The notes beneath the pieces were generated by a model. That model saw only the letters and a list, made by a program, of their open reading frames with translations, was not told where the DNA came from and did not search any database. The position numbers and the translations under genes are program-made. From Thuidium tamariscinum (lineage: Eukaryota; Streptophyta; Bryopsida; Hypnales; Thuidiaceae), in contig OZ019759.1 of NCBI GenBank assembly GCA_947034885.2, forward strand, positions 16,060,501-16,124,500: 64,000 bases of DNA, read 5' to 3'. Of this stretch, positions 35,097 to 48,439 are shown in pieces (within the stretch, counting starts at the first letter, position 1; the number at the start of each line of letters is the position of its first letter).

Positions 35097-38000
35097 ATGA
35101 AGAAGAAGGTGACTGAGTCTGGAGGAAGATCAAAATCTGGACTGTCCTCTGCAACCATGGGTGAAAATAGCAAAGGGGATGGTCCAGTACTCACTGTTTC
35201 TGAGCTTGAAGGGCTCCTACATAGGCTTAAGCAACCTCCTGCCATTATGCAGTGGCAGGATTTCAAAGGAGCCTACCAACTTGAAGATGATGGGATGAAT
35301 CCCCACAGACTGAGGAAGGGGAAAGACGTCCCAGAAGAGATGATGATTGAATTATTTGGTAAGGGTCAAGGGGCTGGAGGGAGATCAGGATACGCTTGGG
35401 CGGATTGCAAAGACACTGAGGTGAGGTCGAGGATCCAGTACTTGCACCCTCTTGTGTATCAAACAGTTGATTTGGAGATTCCACGGGTTGTGAGTTGCCA
35501 ATTCGCTCGGGGTATTGTGTTTGAGCACAAAAAGAAGGAAAAAGTGAATTGGTGCAAATTTGGGGAGGAGACCAATTTGCACCAACGTATAAGATATGCT
35601 CAAGACAAAGCACAATTGGAATTTGCAATTCAAGAAGGGCTTCAGGTTACAAAAACGAGTTGGAGGAAAGTCAAGGTCCTTGTGCCCATTGTCAAGATGG
35701 AGGTGAAGGTCGAAATTGGAGAAGGCTCCTCTCGTGGTCAATCTGACGTTGGAACGGTTTGTTTTTCATATTATATTCTTTGATTGAAATTACTTGATTT
35801 TCAAATTGTTCAGCATTTCCTGTTCATGAACATTGGATCTAAATTCGATGGATATCAACCTTTGAGTGTGCAGTGTCTCACTTGTTTTAACTCCAGGGCT
35901 AGAAGTCTTTTGGTAGACATTAACTTTTTGATTTCAGTTCTTCTAAGTTATTAAATTCAATACCTCAAAAATGATGGATAGGTTTGCATTATAAGCATGA
36001 ATTACTAAAATGTTTAGAATTGAAGGTTTACGGTTTTGGCTTGGGTGTTTTGCAGTCACAATCTGCCCAACTTCGGCATTTCAATCCTGGGAGTGCTTTT
36101 CAAAGAGAAGCAGGCATAGGGAGCCCGACTACTGTGGAATATATGGAAAACCTATTTTGCATCTTGAATATGGAGTTGGAAGCACTATAGACAAGCTTCA
36201 ACACTGCAGTAACCAAAAAGAGTGAAGTTGGAGGTGAAGTAAGGGTTCTAGAGCTGGTTTGTGATTCATTCAGTGCCAAATTGAAAACGCTAATGAAAGG
36301 TGATTGTGATGTCCTTAATGAGGTGATACGTAAGAGCAATGAGGGAAAAAGAGCATTCATGGAAGAGATAATGGAGGAGAAATAGCAGGAGCTGAACGCC
36401 AAGAAGATGGAAGCAGCAAAGGTTGAATAAGAAGCTGAAGAATGTGAGAGAGTACTGCGTCTGAAAAAAATTATGCTTGCTAGTGTCAAGGCCGAGTGTG
36501 AACTTTTGAAGATTGGAAGACCAACCCTTGGTTTCCATCCTACACCTATTATCTATCCAAGCTTTGAAGTTGATGAAGATGATTTAGAGATGGACATGTT
36601 CCTCAAAATCATAACTTGTTCCCTTTGTGGTTTTGCATTTCCTAAAAGTGATATCATTGTGAGTAGTTGTAAACACATGTATCATCCATTCTGTGCCAAA
36701 ATTGTGTATCAAAGTAGGAATCGGTGTGTTGACCTAAAGTGCGCCCAAGCCTTTGTAGATCCTGATTGGTTTAGGAGCTTGGGAGTTGGAAAGGTCAACG
36801 TCGAATTACAAGAGAGGGCAGCGACTTTAGGGTGTGTTGAAGAAGATGCCAAGCTCCTGGCAAAATGTTACGAGGTTGCAAGGCTGAACTGCCCAGATAC
36901 AGGTATACTCACTTTTTTTATTTGCATTCTGTTTTTGTATGTCAAAAGTACTATTGCACTGGTAGATTGGTTCACAACATACATTTAAAAGAACTTACAG
37001 TATGTATTGGAATAAATTAGATAGTTTGTGAGTTCGCGTGTATTCTCACTTCTCATATGACAATCAAAAGTAGTCTGCAAATACTATTAGTAGTTCGAGG
37101 GTGTAGTTTATTGTACTCTTCTATAGTATTTAGTTAGTATTTTCAATACTAGTAGTTTTAGGGTAGTAATCACATGGACTCTATGTAGTTCTAGTATGTG
37201 AAGTTCTTAAACTTCTTGTCTTCAGACTACTGTAATTACTTTAAGTATTAGAGGATGTACATTCTTCAATACTAATAGTATTTTAGAAGTAATCGCATTG
37301 AATCTGTATAGTTTTGGTACATGAACTTCTTGAACATGTTGCCTTTAGACTACTGTAATTACTTTAAATATATTTAGGGGAAGTACATTCAACCAAAAAA
37401 GTATTTTTTTTTTTGGAGGTATGACCTGTATACTTACATGTATTCAGAGTACGATTTAGGACTACAAGTACTTAATGTCCTCTCACTTCTACAAATATTC
37501 AATTTTGAACTTTTTAACCTTACAGTACTATTTCCTGATTAGTACTTGAAGTTATTGGTTTCTTCTACAACAACTGTAATTGTGGTATTTGTAACTTTCT
37601 TTTCAATATATTATTGAATTTTGGAATTAATTATTATTTTTTTGTATGAACTACAGCTTCATCCTTGAAGGCCTTCTCTTCCATATTCACTCCTAAGGCT
37701 ACTTTCGGAGATAATAACAGTGAAGCCATTTTCCCTCCGGAGGAAAAAGGCCCTACCCCAATTACAAAGGGAGATTGGAAGAATATGCCTAATAGGCCTA
37801 TTCTAACACTAGAAGCCCAGGGATCCGTAGGAGGTGGATCCAAATCTGAAATCTCTCACAGACTTCCAAGAACTCCGATACCTCTAAGTTTTCAAGTAAG
37901 CAAGAGAGCAGATGAGCTCTTTGAGTATTTTGATGACGGGGGGAGGGGTCGTAAGAAAGCAGCCGTGAAAGAGGCTGAACTCATACAGGACAGCAGCTCG

Positions 38001-40858
38001 GATAGTGAAGAAGGTATTTCTCTATTTCCCATAATCCTATTCCAATTAAATTGATGTATTTTTTTTCATTGGTTCAAGGAGTAGGGTGAATGCATGTCTT
38101 TATTGTCTACAATCTTAATTTTACAGTCTAAGTTGGAATCTTTTGTGGGGTTTTTTACAACTGCTAAAGATTGCATGCATGCTTTATTCTTATAAAAAAA
38201 AAATTTGTTGTCTTGGATTCAGAACTCGTTCCACGTTTGCGCTCATCTTTTGGCACATCTATTAGCGATCCAGAGAATGACAATGCAGATCATACTGGAT
38301 CTGACCATACTTCAATCAAAAGACATGGACTAGAATATGAAGATGAAGGAGTGTAAGTTCAAAGTAAAGAGGGCAGTATAGAAATGGTGGAGATGGAGAT
38401 TGAGACTGTTTCAGAGACTGCAACATTACCACTTCCATCCAAGATTGCAACATCACCAACTACTAATTTATCCCAGGCGAAAGATGCTGAGAAGAGTACA
38501 GTGTTGAATGAAGTGGTGACCACAACTACAGCCCAGCCCAATATTCCAGCACCCTTGCCTTCGACAATGGAGCCTATTTCAGAGGACGTGGCCCCAGTAA
38601 ATGTAGATATAAGTCCGGAGTCTGGGAAGACAGTGAACGAGATCCAACTTCGGTCCAGTTCTAGGAATAAGAAGGTCACAAAAAGCTCAATCCAGAAGGT
38701 GAAGATTCCAAGAGGAGAAACAAAGAAAGCAAAGGGTCAAGCCGCCAAAGACTCTGAGGCAACAGACGGTGCAACGAAGAAGTGTAAACTCCCAACAGGC
38801 AACAGGGTTGGGAGAAGGGGTAAACGGTTTGCACCAGGAGAAGACAGTTTGGTGTAGAAACAGAGGAAGGTTGATGACCTACAATAGATGTAGTATAACA
38901 TTCCTTTGAAGGACCATGGAGTGTCATGTGCTCCTATGGTTTGTTTGTTTCTTAAGTTATTGCTCCATTTAATTTATTGTCAATGTGTTTTGTTGATTTG
39001 GAATTAGGATAGGAGATTCTGATTTTTGTTGCTTGACGTTTGAACCAGGACTCTCTCTACATAATAGAGGATTTGTCACGGGGCCTTGAATGCCATGCAG
39101 TTCCAGTGCTACGGTCTTCAAAAGGGGCCTCTCCACCTAGAGATTTCCAATATCTAATTCATAGTATAGTTTCCAAATCCGCTTTTTTGAATTCAAGTTT
39201 GGATCAAATTGGAGGTGGTTGTAGTGACTGCCAAGGTTGTTGTCTGTCTCTTCCAAAGTCATGCTCATGCAGAAACAAACTAAAGGGGTTTACCTACTTG
39301 CCTGGAGGATTGCTAAAGCCAAAATATATCAAACAGGTAAATCTTAGCACTGACTTTGTTGCAAGGTTGTTATTCATCTTCAATTTGTATTTTTGGATTT
39401 AGGGGAGTTCCTTTATATATTCAAACATTGGTGTGGACATGTTGTGCAGGCCAATCAAAATAAAGATTTGTTTTGTAGTGAGGGAGAGGGATGCTATTTT
39501 CTACTGGAAGGGGAAAAAGAATCCCAGGAATTCAAATGTCCTGGGCATTTTTCAATGGCCTTCATTGAAGAATGTAATGTTAAATGCAAGTGCCATGCCA
39601 GATGTAGGAATCGCGTGGTTCAGCAAGGCATGCAATGCCAAGTTCAGGTGCATTTTCTGACTTTTTAGCTCTTGTCATTACATAAATTTCAAGGGGTTTT
39701 GCAATTTGATTTTAGAACTACCTTAGTTACAGTTAGTGAGTTACTTTCACATGTCCCCCCACAACAATTAGATCAAGAAGAAAAGACTGTTGAAGTTCAC
39801 ATTGGGCAACTGCTGTACATTTATTACAAACAATTCCAATATTTTTTTTCATACATTAAAATAAATAAATGTTTTTTCTGTTGGAAGTAAAAAGCAATGC
39901 TTACTTTGTGCTTCATAGTCTACAATTTTGATTTTCTTTTGAATATACAATGCCCAATCTTTGTCTACAGGTCTTTCACACTAGAAATCGGGGCTAGGGT
40001 GTAAAGACAATGGTGGATTTAGAAGCTGGGAGGTTCATATTTGAACTAGCAGGGGAGATACTAACAAATTATGAAATGATGCAGCGAAACAAGAAGTGGC
40101 ATCACGAAATGGGATTCACACAATCTTACTCCTTGCATTTGGATGTAGATTGGCCAACAGAAAGCAAGGCTACAGATAACATTGCCTTGTGTATAGATAC
40201 TACAATGTTTGGCAACGTTGCAAGGTTTATGAATCATAGGTAAGATTCTTGTTGCTCTTTCAGTCTTTGTGGCACAAGTTTAGTTCCCTCTACAATTTCA
40301 TTGAAGTTTTTTTAATCAAACGACAAGTAATCAAAACATTGAAATGTTCCATGCAGATGTGAAGATGCTAATGTTATAGACATGCCAATAAAAGTCAATG
40401 AAGGAGACAATCGATTTTACCACATTGCTTTCTTTGCCAAAAAGAAAATCATGGTTGGGGAGGAGTTGACATGGGTACGTTTCGATCTGGGTTTTTTTTC
40501 CACCTTAAAACACATGGGTAGCTTAGGTGCATGGGAGAATTTGCATAACTATAGAATTTCACTCTTTACCTAAAGTTTTTATGTTCATGTGACTACTTGC
40601 AAACTAATTTATCTTATGGCAATGACCTACAAGCACATCAACTAGTACTTTTTATTTTCAGTTTACTAAGTAGAGGTATACAGATTATGTTTCATTCAAC
40701 ATTAATTTCTTTTCATTTTTAGTTATCTTTAGATAAAGTTTTGTGTTCATTTACTTGCAATGCAGGATTACGGTGAGGACTTTAAAACAAGTTCTGGTGA
40801 CCTACCTTCTTTTGAGTGTTTCTGTGGAAGTGCTCATTGCCGTGACAAATCCAAATAA
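35097..40858 (+). pseudogene. RING-like plus pre-SET/SET/post-SET histone lysine methyltransferase (SUV39/SUVR-like), 9 exons, 8 in-frame UAR stops
   Basis: Exons (all GT-AG, phases matching): 35097-35756, 36056-36902, 37657-38013, 38223-38938, 39049-39336, 39450-39647, 39971-40239, 40357-40474, 40766-40858. They sum to 3546 nt, 1182 codons. Order: unknown N-terminal region; Lys/Glu-rich coiled coil; RING-like finger (CSLCGF...SCKHMYHPFC...CVDLKC); Ser/Lys-rich linker; pre-SET Cys cluster (CSDCQGCCL, CSCRNKL, ECNVKCKCHARC); SET with FELAGEIL, VARFMNHRCEDANV and GEELTWDYG; post-SET CFCGSAHCRDK, with TAA three residues later. Canonical NHSC and the LTYDY tyrosine are NHRC and LTWDY here. Stops: TAG 36188, TAG 36383, TAA 36428, TAA 38354, TAG 38855, TAG 38885, TAG 38891, TAG 39995 (first base of each); the last replaces the usual Trp of RGWGV. 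There are no frameshifts. Expected role: H3K9-type methylation. Confidence 0.85.
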
Positions 40859-43800
40859 ATGGATTTTAATAGATAAATTCAGCTGTACAGTACACTATAC
40901 AACCTTAGGAACTAGGTTCACAAATACCTTACATTGCCAATTTCATTAATTGTTATCATACCCTTTACTACACATTGATAGTTAAAAAAAGATGATCTCT
41001 AGGAGCTTTGAACATTTTATTTGAAGCCCTAGTTTAGGGATATGATGCCATTTCATTTTCTGAAAATATTGCATTCCATAGCTTCTGGTTGCTTAGAATT
41101 TATGTTTCAGCAGTTGTGTTTAGAATTCATCATTCAAGGAAATGCCTAACTCATCTTTGTGTGATTGAGGTTGAACCAAGTGACGATTTTAAGTTCCATT
41201 AAGTGATTCAATTTAGGATTTCATTGCAGGTTGAAGCAAGAAATAATCAGTATTCAAAATGTAAGCTGCCATCTATGTTAGTAGCAGCACTTGAATGGAT
41301 TGCAACATCGCCAATGATAATGGCACTTGAATGGTTCATAGTAATGCTGAAAAGAGGTAATCATCATTTTCTTTGAGTCTTACCTATGATTTACTATATG
41401 CAGGCTCTAGATAGTGTAAATCAATGCTTCAAAACAGTTGTTAATACTAGCCAATGATGGATGTCATATACACCTCTTCCATATTTAATGGGCAAGGAAA
41501 TAAATACATTTCATGATATGCTGCATTTATTGGATGTGATTTATAATCCTGGATGATTTCAGTGTCAGGGTTACACGGCAAGAGCAAGAGACTTCACTTG
41601 CAAGTAGCTGCGATGATAACAGCATCCTCTACCCTAATGGTCCAATCTAGGCAACTCACAGGTAATAATTTTTCTTCTTCATCCTTACCTCATCATTAGA
41701 AGTAGGCTCTTAAATATTGTTTTAGCTTTGATGTGATTTCAGAAGTAACAATTCGGGTTTGAACAATTGTAAATTTTGCTTGGTTTAGGGTGAAATCTTT
41801 GGATGCCTTCCTCATAACATAGAAACACATTTCTTTTTCAATGGTCACGGTTTGGGTTTCCAGGTAGAATTAAAGTTCACTTGGGGTTAGAGAATGCATT
41901 CAAAGTTCACTATCAAGCTTGAATGCACTCCTCAGTCATTACTCACAAGGATAATGAAGCGATTATCTGGAATCGCAGTGGTCCCTTCCCCTGCCGATTT
42001 CTTTAAACTTTCGTTATTGATTTTGTTTTGCACTTCATTCTCTTCATTGTCCAGCCGTCTCGGCTTGGTTGTTTTGTTCCCGGGTTTTTGGTAATGCAAT
42101 GGCTCGCCCATTTGTTCAAGGAAAAAAAAGCTTGAATGCACTAAATGCAAGAACCTATCAATTACTCTTTCATTGCAGGTGTAGGCTTCATAATGTAGAC
42201 AAATTTAGTTGCATATGTTTTCATTTTATTATAGAGAGATTCAATGCAAGCTGCAGTTGCTAAATCAGAGCTCAAGTGACTATTACTTAGGGTTTTTTCT
42301 AAATATATCTTTCCAGGTTCCATGTTCCAGATTTGGAGCCATTCAATGTGGTGTGCAATGATTGTGCCTCTGAAGATATGTGTACCTATTTTTAAATAAT
42401 TTGTGAACTTCTTTTGAATTGCACCTTGGAATGGACGGTGACTCAGTGTTTTTTTATTAGATTTTGTTTTTTTATAGGAGCTTCAGGGATGAGATTAGTA
42501 CAACCTTGGAAAACTGTGATTCATTGTTACCCAAAAAAACAATGAGTCTATTCTTAGAAGGGAAGATGAAGGCTGGAAATTGAGTGTGGGAGGCATTTAC
42601 TTTCGGCTTCACTTTGTTTCTCCTGCTGCCTGTTTACTATTTCTCACTTTATAGATACCGCCATGAGTCTAGAATTTCATGGTTATATTTAACTTTGGCA
42701 TCAAGAAGTGAATTGGTCTCCCATTTTAGTCGCCCTTCTATTTCTATCTAGTCGTCCTAATGCTCAAAATAAACTACAGAGGAGAATGTTTAAAAAAAAC
42801 CTCATTGACATTGGGCTAGTAGGTTGTCCCATTTAGTCATTCCGAAAGGAGCAGGAAACTTTTGTGGAATATGAAGTATTCAACTCATTTGGTTTTAAGG
42901 TTATAGGGTCAAGGTTTAGGGCTTAGGGTTTAGGGTTTAGGGTTTAGGGTATGGTTTGATAAGAATTAATTAATTTAAATAATGTTATTGTATTCATGGA
43001 TGGAAATGAAGGATGCACTGTGTATCCTTTATGGAGATTCTCATTCAACTAAATGAAACTTGACAAAATTAATCTCTCGCTATTCAATGTTCAATTCTAT
43101 ATTCGATATATTTTTCAGCACTTTATAAATTTGTAGGGTATTTGTGTGGTGGCTAAATAATGCATTCTAAGATAATCTTGAAATCGCCTATTGAATTTTA
43201 AGAAGGTTTCCTCAAAAGAAGGTTAAAAATAATAACAAGAATTATTATAAATTGCACATTTTTCTTATTCAAGGCATAGTTACCTTATCAATATGGAAAA
43301 GAATTTTTGGACCACTAATTCACTTTCATGGCTTGGATCAAAGATGGTTGACCACATAAGTTCATATTCTTTATCCTTGTAGAAAACATTGAATATTTTT
43401 AATTTGCCACATATGATAAATTTAGGAATTGCAAAATTCATATTTAGAATGAGAGACCCTATATTAGCTATGGGTTGTGAATAAGCACAACATTTCACTA
43501 GCACAAAATATGAAACTTGTTTTTACATTTATCTTTTAATGAAGTAATATAAGGTAGTACTTTTTGAAGAGCAAACATTTAAGGGTTGCTTTGCCATTCT
43601 CCATAGGTTTGCATGAATACAAATATTTTTAAGAGAAAGAAAAATAAATGTCAATTGTAGTACAAGTGGTTTCATGTCTTTGGTTACCATTTTTAATTAG
43701 CTATAAATTTTGGTAAGGGTTTAGGGTGTAGGCACTGATTTGGTGACAAAATATTATTTTCATTTAGAGAAGAATAGATACTTATTTGAAATGGTGCCCT

Positions 43801-46800
43801 CATAGTAGCCCCAAAAAAGTTTTGCTAGAAAACCCAAAATTATCAAGCAATCTTCATAATTATATTAGAAATTATTTTAAGGTCATTCTTCCCTACATTT
43901 TCACAAATGATTTAAATACATCAAATATCTCTTTACACTAGAGGTGAGAATTGAGAAGTTGTGGGGATCAAGATCTTGGCCAATGACACCTTCCAAAATT
44001 GAAAGGATTCAAGATCGTAATTTCACTCTTTATTATAATTCAAACTTTTCTTTCCAAAAAATGCCATGTCATTCAAAAAGAAATTTAGTTTGAGGATGTG
44101 AACAAAGTTTTTGTGGCCCCAAAAAGGGGCATGAGTTTTAGGCCCCTTGAAATTGTAGGTTGGCCTACATCGAGGCTTAAATTATAAGGGATTTGCACCT
44201 CTAAAGTCTCATATACATAGAATGGCCCAATCAATAATGGTGAATTTCATAATATATATTACTTAGAACATGCGTATGTGAATCACTTTTGTAATAGAAA
44301 TTGATGGATTTTAACTCATATTAAAAGAATTCATACTTGTGAACGTACATGGTGAAAGATCAAATATATGAATTTGATTGATTACTTAATGTTTTTCATT
44401 TGAAATACATATAATGTTTACAAAATCACTTGTCAAAATAGGGGAAGTTTAAAAAAAAAAAAATAGGTACTTATTAGAATAGGGGAAGATTTATTTTTTT
44501 AGAAAATAGGTACTTGTTAGAATAGGGGAATATTTTTGTAAATAGATTAGAATATGCCTAAACCTTCATAAATAGAATTTCAATAGGCCACTCCATGTAA
44601 TTCTCTAACAATTAGTGAAATTGTTTACCAAAAGTAGAAGAAAATAAATGAAAAGCTAAAAATAAAATATGAGCATCATTCCTTTATTTTTGAAGTACAA
44701 AAAATAGGAAGAGTAAGAATAAACTCTAACATAAACAAGACAATGGAACCCGCTTCATTTTTTAAAACAAAAAAATTTGTAATAAAAAATAAAAAATGAT
44801 TATTTTGGGTTCATGAATTTGAACATTAATAGAATCCAAGAGCATTGTTTCATTGGAACATAGTCTCCAAGTAAAAAATCAAGATGTTGAAGAGATGTAG
44901 ATGTAAATATGATTTAAATTTTAGTAAATAATCTTAGATAGAGACAAAAATATAAAATGCAAGTAATGCTAGCTTTATTATATAAGACCACATTTGGAAG
45001 AAAAAGATTCTTTATTGAGAGAAGAATCACTCAATGCTTCAATGCTTTTGAAGCATATTTATACTTTTATTTTTGCTTGAAGGAGATTCCTAGTGGCACT
45101 TTTTATAAGAATAGGAATAATCATGAACCTCGCAATTTTTAATCAACATTCCTATCTATTTCATTCAATTTTGAAATATTAGAAGAATTCATTGATTTGG
45201 GTACACTGTAGGTAATTTGGGACAAATTGTATCACAATGCATCTAAGATACAAATTAAGAAAAAAGTTATAACTTCCCCCCTTCTTCAAGTTCTAAAAAT
45301 ATTTAATTAATTTGAGATGATAAATTATCTTGTCCCTGTTTAGAAGAATATTTTGGATTAGACATCTATACATTAAATTAGCATGGTATATTCTTTTGCT
45401 TTTGGGGGAATGGATTCAAAATGGGATTCTTTTCATATGGTGATTTTTTGAACTTTTCGTGTTCTTGAAATCTATGACCTCGTTTTTGCAAACCCAGTTT
45501 TAAACTAAAATTTGTGCAATTTTTGACTTAACAAACTTCCACATCTGTTATTCTAGAAAAATAGAAACTCTCATAACACCTAATCGAACCATTAGATAGG
45601 CCGGCAACTTGATAAAAAATCACCAAAAATTAGATGACTTTCATCCAAGCAGTACTGAGAAAGAGAGTTCAGTTTCAATAAGTACATCGTCCAAAATTAG
45701 TTATAAATTTTTGAAGTAAAAGGATACACTATAGAATTAAAAAACAACTTTGGCAATCCTATTTTATATAAGAAAAAATGGTCTAGAAATGAACAAAAAA
45801 AATCCTAAAAATAGTTTTTCTATTCTAATCTCATTTTGAATTGAATATTGATGAAAAACTCATCTAAATGTATTTTCTTTAAATAATTGAGAAAAAAACA
45901 TGCCATTTTGGTTCATTTCCAACCTCTTCTAAAATCATTTCATATCTTATTTGAATTGTAAATTTTGGCAATAGAAACCTATAGTCATTATTAAAAAATG
46001 TTCAAAATTTTAGGTTGACATTATTTTTTTTTCTAAACCACTTGATCGTACGTGATTTGTTAAAGTAGACCTAAATGCACTAGCTCTTTCTTTGCTGCAA
46101 ACATCATAATATGGCTAGAGTTCATGATGTTTCATAGAATAATAACCAAAATCCAAGAGCTAATTGAGGATTTAGAGATTTACAACTCAATTTAGGTATG
46201 TTATAGACTTCTACTATTTGCAACCCATTAAGGTTGAATGAAAATGTCGAACTAAAAACAAAAGTACCAACCATTTATTGGCATTTGATAGGACGCAATA
46301 GTACATATTTAATTTATTAATTTTTTTAAGGCACATGTCAACCTTTCCTTGTAAACGTGATTCATTTGGTGAGGGTGCACAAATAATGTAAGTACCATGT
46401 CCTTTTTATGTGTGAATTGCTAGAATACCTTATAAAAATGAAACTTTGTCTATTTTGAAATAGTTTAGCTTTAAAGAATAGTTTAGGGTTTAGTTCTAGA
46501 GCGTATATATGATGGTATTTCTAAATATTTTATAAAATTGTTAGTAGTTTAAACAAAATACTTCTTATTTGTTTCTAAGAAATGCATTGTAATACACTAA
46601 AGTAGGGTGTACAATCTAGTACACTAACCTTATTGTTGTACACTTCCATTTACACTAGAATTTGTCCATACAATATTGTGGAATGCAAAAAGAATACAAT
46701 CTATTTTATATCGATTGTTGGTTTGTGCTTGGTCCCATACAAATGTCATTGATGCAAATGACCCTTCCAAAGCTAATAAAGTCAGCTATTGTTGACCCTA

Positions 46801-48439
46801 TTAATTTTCAACCTTTTATATTGTAAACTTGCTCCTTGTTTTTTTTTTCCTTTCTTTCATGTATGGATAGGCCAACTTTGAAGCGTGTATATTGAAGTAT
46901 CCATGATTTTCAATTGCCCAAGGATAAAAATCCCCAATTCTTGGTTGACTAGAGCAATTGAATTGAAATCTAGGCTGCAGCTCAAGTCTGGAACAATTTG
47001 TAGGTTGTCAGTCTAGAGATTCCTCTTCCAGTTTCGGTAGCGCCACTGCCTCACCTAAAAATACTCGTCTTCTCCTTATCAACAAATCTCTCTCTGAGCT
47101 AAATCCAGGCATCCATAGACTTTGGCTTTTGTCCTTCATGCCAAGAGCATCGAAGCATCCAAGTTGTGCGCGACTAAAATAGCGTGAGAAAAAAGTGTGG
47201 ATGGAAAGTAATATGCCTTTGTTCTCACTTTCCTGGCACAAGAACATTTGCGGAGCACTACATGGTTCAACTGAATCTACTTTATCCTCGAAGCAAGCGA
47301 TCAATTGTGGCTTTCACTCTCAACAACGCCCCATGACTGCTCCATTATGGCTCCTACATTTTCTATATAAGATGCATTGTATTTTTAGTTTTGGACATGA
47401 AAGTGCTCTATCACCTGCAAAACGTGCACCCAAGCACTAGCTCTCATCTTAGAGTGACTTTCATTTGGTGAGTTCTAAATGTTCAATTCGCAGTTGGTTC
47501 CATGCTTTTTGGAAAGGGCATTGTGCTTTGCTATGGGTCTCTTCTATGTTGATTATGTTATGCTAATTATGTGGATCTCCAGAAAGAAAAATGTATTTTC
47601 TTAGCACTAGTTTCCACTTGTTTTTACCCATTAAACATACTACATTACGTACAAAATTGGCACAAATCAGGAGTACTTTGAGTGTACAACTTCCTCCTCT
47701 AAGTACTTAAAGTACTTTAGCTGAAATCCCATTAGGACATGAGGTAACTTTGAACCAATCATTTTGGAATATGAACTTTAAAAATTAATATACCATAAGT
47801 ATCTTTACAAACAAAGGGATAAAAAAGTAGTTTAGGGATGTATTTTGTAGAGGGAGGTGCTATGCTTCTTCTATATCATATGCATGGAATGTTAGTCTTT
47901 GGATCAAAAACAACAATGCAAACATAATTAGACAACTTGGGAATCTCTCATACACTCTAGTAGGATAGATGAACTAAAGGTCCAATTAGAGCCTGTATTT
48001 TTCCCCAAGAATGTTGATGAAATCTACTTTTCTAATATATGGACTCACTTTAACTCACATGTTTGGCTTCAGACACCTCTCCTTGCATACTGGTGGATGA
48101 ATTACTTGATGTCTGCTTATTGGCCTCTATGGATGTTTAGAAAAGCAATGAATGAATATCACCATATCTGAGGAAGACAATGAAAGCAAAAGGGTGAAGA
48201 AAACAGGCTTCCAGATTAATTAAAATGGTAGAGGTATACAAAGAGTAATTTTGGCAATGTGAACTCAAAATACTCAAGAAATACATAAGAGAACCTAAAC
48301 CTAAACAGAAGAAGCCACATGTATGATAATGAGGAAATTGAACTACAAACCTAAACTCTATAAATGGTAATGACAGTCAACATGAAACTAGTACAGTGAT
48401 GAAAATCACCAAAAACAAGTGCACTATTAAAAATCACCT
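40859..48439. other. Long non-coding interior of element D
   Basis: About 7.6 kb between the two convergent genes. I see no further coding exon with a recognisable domain; short ORFs (for example 47008-47304 minus) lack support. It holds a short TTTAGGG tandem (about 42919-42950), very AT-rich tracts (43.0-46.9 kb), and element D's AGTACT motif clusters at about 47670-47730. Older nested insertions are possible but no ends were found. Confidence 0.5.
42916..42950 (+). repeat. Interstitial telomere-type repeat (TTTAGGG)
   Basis: About four consecutive or near-consecutive TTTAGGG units, the Arabidopsis-type plant telomere repeat, inside the non-coding interior of element D. Too short to be a telomere. 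Confidence 0.75.

Noticed and set aside
47008..47304. 98-codon minus-strand ORF in element D as a gene
   Set aside because: No domain, no splice partners, and its composition is like the surrounding sequence.
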